A DNA stretch of 64,000 nucleotides from Didymodactylos carnosus (taxonomy: Eukaryota > Rotifera > Eurotatoria > Philodinida > Philodinidae): positions 1 to 64,000 of the forward strand of contig CAJNOQ010000088.1 in the NCBI GenBank assembly GCA_905250885.1, read 5' to 3'. Under the pieces are notes generated by a model that saw nothing but the letters and a program-made list of their open reading frames with translations, was not told where the DNA came from and did not search any database. Numbering within the stretch: position 1 is the stretch's first letter; the number at the start of each line of letters is the position of its first letter. The translations under genes were made by a program, and so were the position numbers. Below are positions 51,180-62,106 of this stretch, one piece after another.

Positions 51180-53462
51180 TTACTGATAATAATCGTCACT
51201 TTTCAAATAATCAAATAAATGTGTTAATCCAAGTTTCAATTGTGCATTTATTTCTGGAACAAATGGATTCGGATCATATCGAAAGATATGTTTTTGTCCA
51301 AGAAGATCTAAATGTCCTTCAATAAAAAAAAATTTTTATTAAAATAAATAAAGGAAGAAAAAGTATCACCATAATACCTAAATCAGGTGGAAGTATTTGT
51401 AGTTTATTGTGTTGAATATGAAGTTCTTTTAAATTTTTTAATCGTCCAATTTGATATGGTATATGGCTCAAATTATTATGACGAAATACTAACTAAATAA
51501 GAAAATAGGATAAAAATAATGATAAGAAAAGAGAAAATGTCACGCTTGACTAAAACACGAATGACTACGTGAACATATGAACCATGAATGATGTAACTTT
51601 GAGCATGAGAAGAGTAGAATATTCAGAAATAGAGAATATCAGCAAACCACACCATAACAGATATTGTAAATAAAAAGAAGAAAGTCTGAATAATTTCGTC
51701 TCATGGAAATTCATATATAGGTAAAAATAAGATAATGTAATAAAAGAAATCGTGATATATATTCCTCAAATATTTTCTTACAGTTTTTTTGCTAAATAAT
51801 AAATGTCATTCGTGTGTATTACATAATTGATCTCCTGCCATTTTTCCTCTATTGTCTATATTTTTAGCCATACAGTTAAACGTAAACGGCGTATTATGTT
51901 TCCTGTTTACAGAAATATTTAATTTATATTTTTCTTTTCGAAAAAAATTATAAAATAGTTATAGTCTAAATCAACAACAACAGTTTCAGTTGATATTTTA
52001 ACACAATCAAAGGTACTACTATTGCTTCACTTTAAGGCCCCTCCCCCGGGTCAGAAACCTATCTCAGTCCAGGTAGGTCTGATCTGTACCAAACTTTCAG
52101 GAAATATTGATCATGTCAAAGTGTGGTGACGAAATTTTTGGGATACTGCTCGTGGAAGGGCGCCGCAACAAGGGCCAAAATTAGGCGTCTACCACGTGCA
52201 AGAATTTTCATTCCAGATAAGTGACAGAGAGATCGGGATGGTTTTGTTTTGCAGTAAACACCTATAGCTAGGAGTTGACAGAGCCCGATTTTTGAATTTC
52301 TCATTTGCTAATTTCTGGTGCTTAATAGAACTTTAAAGTCCGAAAAATCCTTGGAAGGTTTCTTAGAAATCCTCATTTCTATAAAAAATGGAAGCATAAT
52401 ATAAAAATCGGATTCTGTCAATTCCTACCTATAGGTGTTATCTACAAGTCAAAAAAAGAATTTTCTATGGCCGATGTACTGTTACCAAGAATTCCTGCAT
52501 GTGGCGAAAGCCCTGAAACTAAAAAGTAGTCGTAAGAAAAACGCAAAATAAGTTTTGATTCTGTTAAATGCGTTTTTCTCAAAAACTCTTTGAGCGTTAA
52601 ATAATTTGTTGATATTTTGTATAAATTCACATCCTTTTTTTTGTATTTATACATACTATTTGAAGATTTTCAAGATATTCTATATTAGTTGGAATAGTTT
52701 CAAATTTGTTATCTCCAAGGTATAATGCTCGTATTTCTGAAAAGAAAAGATCATATATAGAGATAATGTTATCATTACAAGCATATATTCATTAAATATA
52801 CATGTATATATACGGAGATTTTTTAGTTGACATACTTAGCTTAAAAAAACTATTTGGTATTGTATTTTCGTTCAATTCATTGCCGGTTAAATCAAGAATT
52901 TCTAATGTATAACATGAACCTAAACTAACTGGTAACGTTGATAAACGATTAAAGCCTAATTTTAATATTCTCAGTTTTGACAGTACACTTATTGTAAGTG
53001 GTAATTCCTAGAAAAATATTCGTACAATAATCAATTAAGTGAATAAATAATGAATGATTTAACTATTTTTTTTTACTTCTAAATTGTTATTTGTTAAATT
53101 GAGAACTTGTAAATGGGATAAATCAGCAATATTTTGAGGTAAAGCTAAAATTAAAGAACAATTTGTTTTGTAAAATTTACAGTTTTCAAAACACACATAC
53201 ATTTAAATTTATTATGAGACAAATTTAATTGAATCAGTCGACGTAAATGACTTGAAACTGGAAAGAAAATATATATAAATTCAAAATAGAATAAAATAAA
53301 TTATTTTTTGATGTCCATGCCATACATACACAAATTCCAGAAATCGACGAATGAATCAAGTTGAATATCATTTAAATCAAAATTTTCACCACCTTTTTCA
53401 AGACAATCCTCAATAGCTTTTCTCACTTTCGATGGTATACGATTCCAATCTGTATTATTCAT
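51180..53462 (-). CDS. RSU1: Ras suppressor protein 1, leucine-rich repeat adhesion protein
   Basis: RSU1 binds PINCH in the ILK-PINCH-parvin complex at integrin adhesions. Seven exons: 53462-53330, 53257-53201, 53144-53077, 53007-52836, 52736-52657, 51492-51378, 51316-51180. They total 762 nt, 253 residues, in frame (human 277). Leucine-rich repeats run through the middle: LIQLNLSHNKFKSLPQNIADL, LQVLNLTNNN, LRILKLGFNRLSTLP, LEILDLTGNELNEN, IRALYLGDNKFETIP and LKELHIQHNKLQILPPDLG. The C-terminal cap LDLLGQKHIFRYDPNPFV, then LGLTHLFDYLKS, matches the RSU1-specific C-terminus and separates it from other LRR proteins. The basic tail of vertebrate RSU1 is missing. The 1.16-kb intron 51493-52656 carries inserted elements. 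Confidence 0.92.
52257..52440. mobile_element. MITE of about 184 bp in an RSU1 intron
   Basis: aacacctatagctaggagtt at the left is the near complement of the right end aattcctacctataggtgtt. Arms are about 37 bp around a centre of about 110 bp. It lies in the 1.16-kb RSU1 intron, whose left part (52030-52256) is also unusually GC-rich and may be another insertion. Confidence 0.6.
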
Positions 53463-53634
53463 TCTAAAAAATTATTAATTTAACACAAAATATTTGTCAA
53501 GTTTGGATCTTTTTTTGTCTAATAGGAAAAAAATAGCGTCTTTTCAGAATTAAAATTCAAATAAGAAATTTAAAGCTACCAGTGTTCGATTAGTATCGTA
53601 GAACTTCTGCTCACTAACGTTGACCATTACGAAA

Positions 53635-54235
53635 CACTTACGAGGATACCTCGCCAACCGTCACATCGCTTTTCTAGCCAAATCTAGTGGGTTATAGGTT
53701 ATCAACTATGCTGGATCCGAATATCATAGTGGTGGCTGTCCAGAGGCCTTCAAAGAGTAGTTTTCTGGAAAACTAGTTTTTTAAAAATTCTAAAAGTAAC
53801 CAAAACCTTTCTTAATAAGACATGATGGTAGCCCGCAATTTTCTGATTAAAATGAGACATCTCCCAGCTCTACATGACCTTTCTTTACAAAGTTATAGAA
53901 TTTACAAGAGAAGTCCTAAATGTTCACTGTCAACTCAAAGCTACAGAAATAAGAAATTAATTTAGGACTTTTCTTATAAATTCTATCACTTTGTAAAGAA
54001 AGGTCATGTAGAGCTGGGAGATGTCTCATTTTAATCAGAAATTTGCGGGCTACAATGATGTCTCATTAAGAAAGGTTTTGGTTACTTTTAGAATTTTTGA
54101 AAAACTTTTCCAGAAAAACACTCTTTGAAGGCCAGCCACCACTATGATATTCGGATTCAGCATAGTTGATAACCTATAACTCACTGGGTTTGGCCGGAAA
54201 AGTGATGTGACAATTTGCGAGATCCCTCGTTAGTG
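53635..54235. mobile_element. 601-bp near-complete palindrome upstream of RSU1
   Basis: The left end cacttacgagg pairs with the right end cctcgttagtg, and the two halves stay complementary almost to the centre. Examples are ggttataggttatcaactat with its complement atagttgataacctataac, and gatgtctcattttaatcaga with its partner near 53850. Only about 50 bp at the middle (around 53915-53960) are unpaired. There is no ORF. It begins about 170 bp upstream of the RSU1 start codon, so it may sit in or near the promoter. Confidence 0.8.
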
Positions 54236-55849
54236 TAGAAAATTTCTAGTTATGAGGAAGTTTGTGAAAGAATTAAAAATATGAAACAGTAAAATGATGA
54301 ATTTCGTATAATTGAACAAAATAAGTCAAATGTAAGTAAGAATTCTCACGTCTTTAGTCAACTTTTCTTCTTCTCAAATACACTTATCGGTTCCTCATTC
54401 TTGCAATATAGATGCAACAGAAGTGGTTTTCAATTAATGAGACTTCAACTTGACTTTTGATTTGATAATAATCACCTTCATGGTTACAATTGAGTGACAA
54501 TTTTCACCTAGTACTTCCCTCTTCTACAACAAAGAGTCAGAACAGAATTGCTTTACAAAAAATGACAGAAGTCTCAATATTTATTGTATCAGAAACAAAT
54601 TGCTTGACAATAATTTTAGAAGAACATCATCTCTCGTTTATTTTTCTTTCATTAAACAAATATCGCCTCGACTCTCTTTTTGAAACCACACACTCTCTCA
54701 CATGAATACAATAATCAAAAAAGTTTTCTATAAAAACTGAACAAACATCAACAACAATAAGAAAAAACAAAAAGAAGAAAAAAAACGAGAAGTTTTTTTC
54801 TCAGAGATATTTTTTTTTCGCCAAGAACCGTACAGTTCAAAACAAAAGAGAAAAAGTATAATTGGCGTCTAGATTTAGTTTGTGGCAAGTTTGTGTGCGC
54901 ATGTTGATTGCACACCTCTCTTAATGAGAACATTTGAAAAAACATATATCACAAATCGTACACAACAGAAGACAATCACCAACCAAAAGAACAGAAAAAA
55001 AACAGCGGCGAAATGGTTGTTGTCAAAAAAAAAAAGAAAATATATATATATATATATATCGGTCAATGAGATCTTGCATTTATCGACTGTTAATTGAACA
55101 ATTATATATATAGAGAGAGAGAGACAGAGAAAAAAACATAGTAACAGTGATAAATACAAAAATATGATAGTTCTTCACTGACTTTAGAGAAGTAATAATA
55201 ATACTTTAAGAGTATGTGAGTGTGATAAAGAAAATGAAGTGGCCTTATTTGTGATCTGCTACTGTTGTGTTAGAACAAGTTAAAAATAAACAATCCGTTA
55301 TATAAAGGATTCGAGTGATGAATGAAAGACGATGCATTGTTAATTACAAACAAAAAAAGAAGGGGAGAAAAACTATGTAATGTATACAGTTGGAAAGGAT
55401 GTAGTCACCGTTCAAATGAGAAAAAAAAGAAATTAAAAACAGTGCGACGAGACGATTTCGTTTTGCTTGCAAAGGGGAACAGCGTATTTACGCTTTCTCT
55501 TTAAAAAAAAATGTTTTTTGAAAAAAATAAAAGTAAAAAAACACGCACTTCATACAAACATACACACACACAAACACACAAACACACACATACAAACAGA
55601 CAGACAGACAGAGAAATGCCTGACTTTCTAAAGATAAAGATAGACTTGTTAGAATTATTCATTCAATATAGTCTTTTGTTTCGCTAGATTTATCAACATA
55701 AATGGACAATTTGGTTTTTAATATGGTACATTTAAAACAAGGTAAGAAGATAAGTGGTATGTATTGAGAATTTATCATCATTAAAAAAAACAAGCCTAGT
55801 ATTTTTTTTAGTCACGATATTGTCAGTACTAAAAGTATTTATCATTGTA
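54236..55849. other. Intergenic region with simple repeats
   Basis: Holds the presumed UBAP2L 3' UTR. ORFs at 54748-55159 are low-complexity artefacts. A short (TA)n run lies at about 55041-55060. No gene supported. Confidence 0.4.
55555..55613. repeat. CA/CAGA microsatellite
   Basis: An interrupted run of acacac, caaacacac and cagacagacaga units. Confidence 0.8.
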
Positions 55850-58800
55850 TCATTGCAGATACCGATTTGAATTTTGATAATTTGGGTTAGAATAATGTGA
55901 ATTACGATTATTGGGACTGTTTCGATTATCCTAAAAATAGATGAAGAAAAAGTTAATAAAAAAAAATACAAGGTATTATGGCTTACGTGTTTATCTGTTT
56001 GATATGATCTGTCGGTGGTGGTCGTGTTTGTCTGGAGTGCATAAGGATAACTGTTGGGATAAATTGGTAAAATTGTAGGTGGTGCTGTGAATGTAGCAGC
56101 GGTAGCTGATAATGTTGATGATTTTCCCATATTGCCACTAGCTATAAGTTTTTAAAAAAATTAAATGAAATTCATACTAGTGCCTCAGTAGGAACCAGTT
56201 TTATTAATCTTACCTGCTGGATGACCTTGGGGATACAGATTGTTCCATTGATCTTTATTGTACTGCTCTATAAATTAATAAATAAAACATTTTAATTCAA
56301 TGTTTAATTCGATCAAACATCACACACACCCACAACCACAAATCGCATACTGATTTTCAAAAGAATAAATTATTTTGAATTCTATATATTACATAAAACA
56401 CCTTTTATATGAAGGACAATTTTCTGACTTAGTCTTCACATTATACGTGAAAATATATAAAAAAAGACACGTAGTTGCAGCTATAGTACGCGATTGAACA
56501 AGAGTTGTCCTAATTACAAGTACTAAGTAAAATCAAGTAAAAAATAAAAAATAAATTAAATATACGCTAACATGCACCAGAATCATTATTTATGAATTCA
56601 ACAATCAAATTCTTACGTAAGTGCGTGTAGCCATTTCGACGTAAATTTAGTTTTATTACGTCGTTGTTTAACATCACTAGAAGGAATCTGTTGTCTATTT
56701 AATTTATGATTTATTAAAAAGTCAGTACACATTCAAGTAAAGGACGGGGATGTAATAGTGCATATTTATCTTATTTAATTAGACTTTAGCGAAGCAGTCG
56801 GAATTAAAAGAGAAGACAAATTTGAATTAACAGCATCCGATAAAATGCAAAATAAAATGTCAGAAACCAACATAATATTGGAAAGATATGAGAAAGAGAA
56901 ATATGATTTGCTCCAACTATAATAAAATCAACAAGCATATTCATTCACTGGCTTTGCGTGGAGAAATAGAAATAGGAAAACAATAATAGTTGCTAGTGGT
57001 CAGACAAAAACCATTGTTTACCATAGAGCTATAGATGACAATCTTAGTGGGAGCAGTAACAATGATTTAAGACTATTTTCTTAATCACGGATAATAATTT
57101 GAGTCACCCTCACCACCACTATCATTTTCATTCGCATTATAATCAAACTGTTTTATGCTGCTCCGTTTGCAAAATATCAAATCCATATTGATCTGAATTA
57201 TCACTTAACGTTATAATTACCCATTGAGAAAAGTTGCTGATATATAAGGATATATGCACATGTTAAACTTCTAAATTTATGTGTGTGTGTGTTGCTGGGT
57301 GTTAATGATGCTCATTTTTATTACAGTATCAAGGAGCAGGAACTTACGTGATTTCGGTGTTGGAGCTGTTTGATGATAAGGACTTGATAGAAAAAAAGCT
57401 AAAAAAACATAAAAGAAAGTTAAATACCAAATAATAGCTTCATAAACAAACGTACTGTTTTGTTGATCGAACGATGGTGAATATAGAGCACCATCGTATG
57501 AGAGAATCTGGAAAGAAACAAGTACACAACTATGAATTGAGAAAATTAATTTTACTGTTGCTAAAAGATCTTTCCTTCAAAAATTCAAAAGCTTAAACTC
57601 CTGAGAAAAAAATTGCTTACTGGATACAATTGGTATGTTGGTGATGGTGTTTGAAAAGCTTGTGTTGGATGATACATATTTGGATGATGAGAAACTGGTG
57701 GTTGCCGAATATTTTTATTTTCTAAAGAAAAAACATATTAAAAATGTTTTTTTTATGTTTTTATTGCAACTGGACGAGTTTGACGTACGTGAGTTTTTTA
57801 TATAATGTAATGGTTGTTGATTCCATGCATGTGGTTGTTGTTGATAATTAACAGGATACATATCACGTGTCATTTGACTAGAATAAAAAAGGAAAGTATT
57901 ATATCTAAATAATTTTATATCTAATAATTTATATCTAAACACAATTTATATTTATACTTTATATCTAAATAAAAGTCATACAGTACAGAGGAAAAATAGA
58001 TAAAAAATATGATATATATAGTTGATAAAAAAATTATTCATACGATTACATCTATCTTTTTCTCAGTCTTTTTGAGAAAACAAAATTTTGTTTCTTTCAT
58101 CTTGCTTCTGTATACAATGGTTGCTACATATAAGAAATGAAGGAAAGAAAAAATTCGTTCTTTTCTCCAAAAGACAATGAGAAAAAGACAGATGTGTAGC
58201 TCGATAATTAGATACTTTGTGAACTTGTTCTATAGCTAACTTTATAGAGAATTTTCTGCTGATTAAGCCGCAATAAAAAAAATATTTTAATCCAATAACT
58301 TCTATAGAAAAGATACCTTTTTCTAAAAGCTCGCTTCGATCTGTTTTAAGAAATCCTCTGAAAACCCCTGTCAAACTTCTATAAAGTAAAAACACAATCA
58401 GTCGATGCAATTTTTTTCACTCTTGCTTTTGGTATATTTGAAGTTGTCTTTTAATTCGATTCTAGATTTAAAAATTTAGTTTTTCAGACATTTTCAATTA
58501 AACTCATTAAAACTAATTTTTCTACTACTTCAAAAACTAAACTATTTTCGAACAAACTAGGATAACTGAAAAATGAGAGTCCAAGGATGATCGTACGAAT
58601 ATATATTTTTTGCAGAAAAGACAGGCCAAGTCCAAAAACCCTTCCAGAAAACCATAAAGATCACTGAAGAAAAAACTGATATCAGCAGTGTGAATACTAG
58701 AGATTGAGAGATTCGAGATCCTGAAAATCCAACCTCAATAGGCGTTTTGGGTGTGGAGATAATTGGAAAACAAAAAAAAGTTCATATTGTACGAATAATT

Positions 58801-61172
58801 TTTTTACCGACTGTATAAGAAAATATAAGTGTGAGCAAAACCTAAACACGGCAAATAAAGTTCAAGAGAAGAGCGTGCTTACGTGTAGGTTCCTGAAGAA
58901 GGAACATTTGCTTGCATATTTATGAGAGAAATCCCATGCGGTTGTTGTTGTTGTTGAAATAGATTGCTATTATAAAGTTGCTGATGCTGTTGGTTATTTC
59001 CATTTCGCGTTGAATGCTGTATCATTGTTGTCGAAGAATTTGTTGTATGCGGCGGTATTTTCTGAGAACTGGACGGATTTGACTGCGGTTGTACATAAGA
59101 TGTTGACGAAGATTGCTCTGGATGCTGTTTAAGATGATCGGACAAATGAGCACTATTATTAATTACACTATTGTTAGAAGTTAAATTGGATTCTGACAAC
59201 GATGATTTATTTTGCTGAAAATTACTCCATACAGGTTTCGTTAATAAATTGGTGGAAGGCGACGATAATTCTTGCTGTGGATATGATAAAATATCTGATT
59301 CATTATCGTTTTTGTCGTTTGTGCCGTTGAAATTAGAAGATAGATCTTCTGGATACAAGTCAGTATTACTAACAATTAAGAAAAGAAACGCAATTTTATA
59401 CAACTATTTGAAGAAAATATAATATGTTACCATTTCATTGTTAATGTATTTGGAGATGAAAATGAGGATGAATGCGGTGACGTTTGTTGATCATTTTTGA
59501 CAGGTAAGGTTGTTAAGTGTTCTTCGTCTGTAGATGATATTCTGAGACAGTTCATACTATCTTCAATCGCTGCAGGAATACTTTCATCTGCATTTCCATT
59601 CACCCAATGTATGTCACCAAATTGCACATCAATCGGTTTATTTGAATACTGAACAGCCTCATGCATACTCACGGCCAATTTAGATGGTTCATTTGGTTTA
59701 TTATTGCAAGTAGATGAATTGTCTAATAGTGAAGCAGCTTGAGTATGCGATGTAAGTGCATTACGATTTTTAAATGAGCGGGGCGGAAGTGCATTATCTG
59801 GTTTTTTAACATCAACATCGAGAGTTAACAGAGAGATCGGTACAGAAGAAGGTGTTTGTAAACTATTATTAAATGTCAACGATTTTACTGTTGATTCATA
59901 TTCATCATTCAATGATTCGTTTGTCAAATCCGTTGGACTTGTTCTCGAATCATCATCTCTAATGAAGTTCTCATTTAACTCTTCACTTATTTTAGTGTCC
60001 GACGGTGATTGTTGTAAATAATTATCACGAGACTGTTTGTTTTCGGATAGCTGTTGTGGTTGTTGTTTATCATTGGTACGAGGTTCATAGTAAGGCCCGC
60101 GTCGATTTCGAGAAAGCGCATTTCGATTTGGATAGCGTAATCGATTATGATTGCTTCCACCATTATTCGATGGTTTTGGACTATAATTTCCATCAAATCG
60201 ACTGTTATCTAAAAACGGACCTAAACAGAGACAAGATTATTTATTTTATTATCGTAGATGTCCAAAACTTTCTTACATACCACCACGTCCAGGTACTCGT
60301 GAAGATGACGGTCTTGACGTACGAATATTGTTCAATTGTGGTGTGGAAGATATCGTTTGTGTGAATGTTTGAGGAGGTAAACTTTGTTGTTGCTCCGATG
60401 GTCGATTACTGGAGGAAAATGGGGCTTGTTGTTGTTCTTTATCATGCGCGACAGTATCTGTTTCAGAAGATTTCTGTGTACTATTCTTTTGATTTGTTTC
60501 TTTTAGTGTAGAAACTTTTTTCTTCGACTTTGCTGTTTGCCACTCTTTCTGCACGAAACAAACAACAAAAAATTATAAAAAACAAAAGCGATCAGACAAA
60601 CTATCTCTATGTAATTTGAAACAACAGGCAAATAGCAACTACACATCTCTCTTTTCTTTATGCTTCCTTCCCATGAGACCAAAAACTTAATGATCACCAT
60701 TTATAAAAATACTTTTTTAGAAAAGCTTAAACTTACCTGCAATTCACTACTTCCACTTTCTAATATTTCTATTGCGCTTTGAACGTTATAATCACTTGCA
60801 TGTAATGCGTACGCTATTGTGTCTAGATCGAATGACGCACTATTTGGTATGGATTGTTGAATCTTTATTAGATAAAGGAAAAAAATAAAGATAATTATAC
60901 TTCGATAATAAGAATTTTTTTTCGACGTACATACTTTGCTAATTTTCTCTTTTATTGTTGCATCATCAATGTTATGATCTATCAATTTAGCAATACGTAG
61001 TTCTTCAGCATATGTTTTCTATAAAATAAGATTAATTTGAAATAAATAAATTACTGCTACTCAAACATACTTCATTTCGATTCTTGAAATTTCGAATCAT
61101 ATTGTTATTACTATCTGTCAACAACTGAGTTTGTGTTTTGATATCGTCAGTTGAATGTGTTGATGTGGTCAT
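55850..61172 (-). CDS. UBAP2L: UBAP2L / lingerer-type UBA domain RNA-granule protein
   Basis: Family members nucleate stress granules and act in translation; fly lingerer restrains growth. Thirteen exons: 61172-61071, 61018-60935, 60862-60737, 60548-60281, 60220-59431, 59368-58883, 57877-57789, 57721-57621, 57507-57456, 57398-57348, 56267-56214, 56141-55987, 55930-55850. They total 2439 nt, 812 residues, in frame. The UBA domain is about residues 55-104: KEKISK, then FDLDTIAYALHASDYNVQSA and IEILESG, followed directly by EWQTAKSKKK, as in UBAP2 (SWEMVGKKK). An RG-poor basic stretch follows (RLRYPNRNALSRNRRGPYYE). The VQFGDIHW motif near residue 395 corresponds to the LQFGALxF motif of UBAP2L. 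The rest is Ser/Gln/Asn/Pro-rich and disordered, ending with Tyr/Asn-rich repeats. The ATG at 61172 lies just after a splice acceptor, so a 5' UTR exon is expected. Confidence 0.85.
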
Positions 61173-62106
61173 TGTTGTTCCTGTAGAAAACGAAAGGTGT
61201 TCATTATGCCTTTTAGAACAGTATTTTTTGAGCGACAACAATGTAAGACATTTGGACCTTGACGATACGTACTAGTGGCTTCTAAATCTTGATGGTAGAT
61301 AAAGCTCCGTGAGTTTTAAAATTTTACTTATTATTAAAAATTACAAAAGCGCAACATAATGATAAAAGTTTTTTCTGTTGTTCTAAAATAAAGTTATCCA
61401 AGTTTGAGTTATTTTATCTTTTCGACAGTTTTAAACAATTATCACAAAAATTCTTAAAATCATTATCCTTTCAAATCAGGTATGAAATAATATATTAATG
61501 ATAATACTTAAAACACAGTATGTCGTTTTTTTATTTTTAATAATAATACTCTGATGAAAAAAGCAATACGTGTTTTCTTACTTATGCGAACGAATGTAGG
61601 CTACTATGTGAGAGACATCCATGTTTTTATATTCTGACAAATCACTCATCAGTATGTTAACGGCGAGGAGAAGCTGAAGCGAATAGAATTTACCATACAC
61701 TTGAAAAACGTCTGAAATAAATCTAAGACTGTTCGAGTAAAGGTTTAAAAAAGAGAATTATTCATATTCCGTTCTTCAGCGCCATCTATGTTGCAGAGGA
61801 TATTCTTAGTTTATCTTGTCTCAAGATTCTTTAAATTCTTCCTGAATTGCCAGGCAAAGCAATCATACATGCCTCTCATCGCATTAAAAAGCTGAATGCT
61901 GCACTTAGGAGACTCTGACGAAGCGAATGATGGCGGACGCAGAGAATTGGGTGAGTTTTTCTATTGGACTACGATACATGCATTGACGGTAGCAGTCTTC
62001 TTCCGTTTCTTTCGACTATAAATAAGCTTTGCTTTATATTTAATTTCCTCATTTTTAACAATCGAAGATTTTGCGTCGAATATACTCATTTTTCGACATT
62101 TTCAAA
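61173..62106. promoter_or_regulatory. Divergent promoter region between UBAP2L and the Boule-like gene
   Basis: The two genes face away from each other with 934 bp between start codons. The UBAP2L 5' UTR exon and both promoters should lie here. No specific motif was recognised. Confidence 0.4.

Noticed and set aside
54748-55159. Phe/Leu-rich ORFs resembling membrane proteins
   Set aside because: They translate poly-pyrimidine and TA-repeat sequence; composition artefact.
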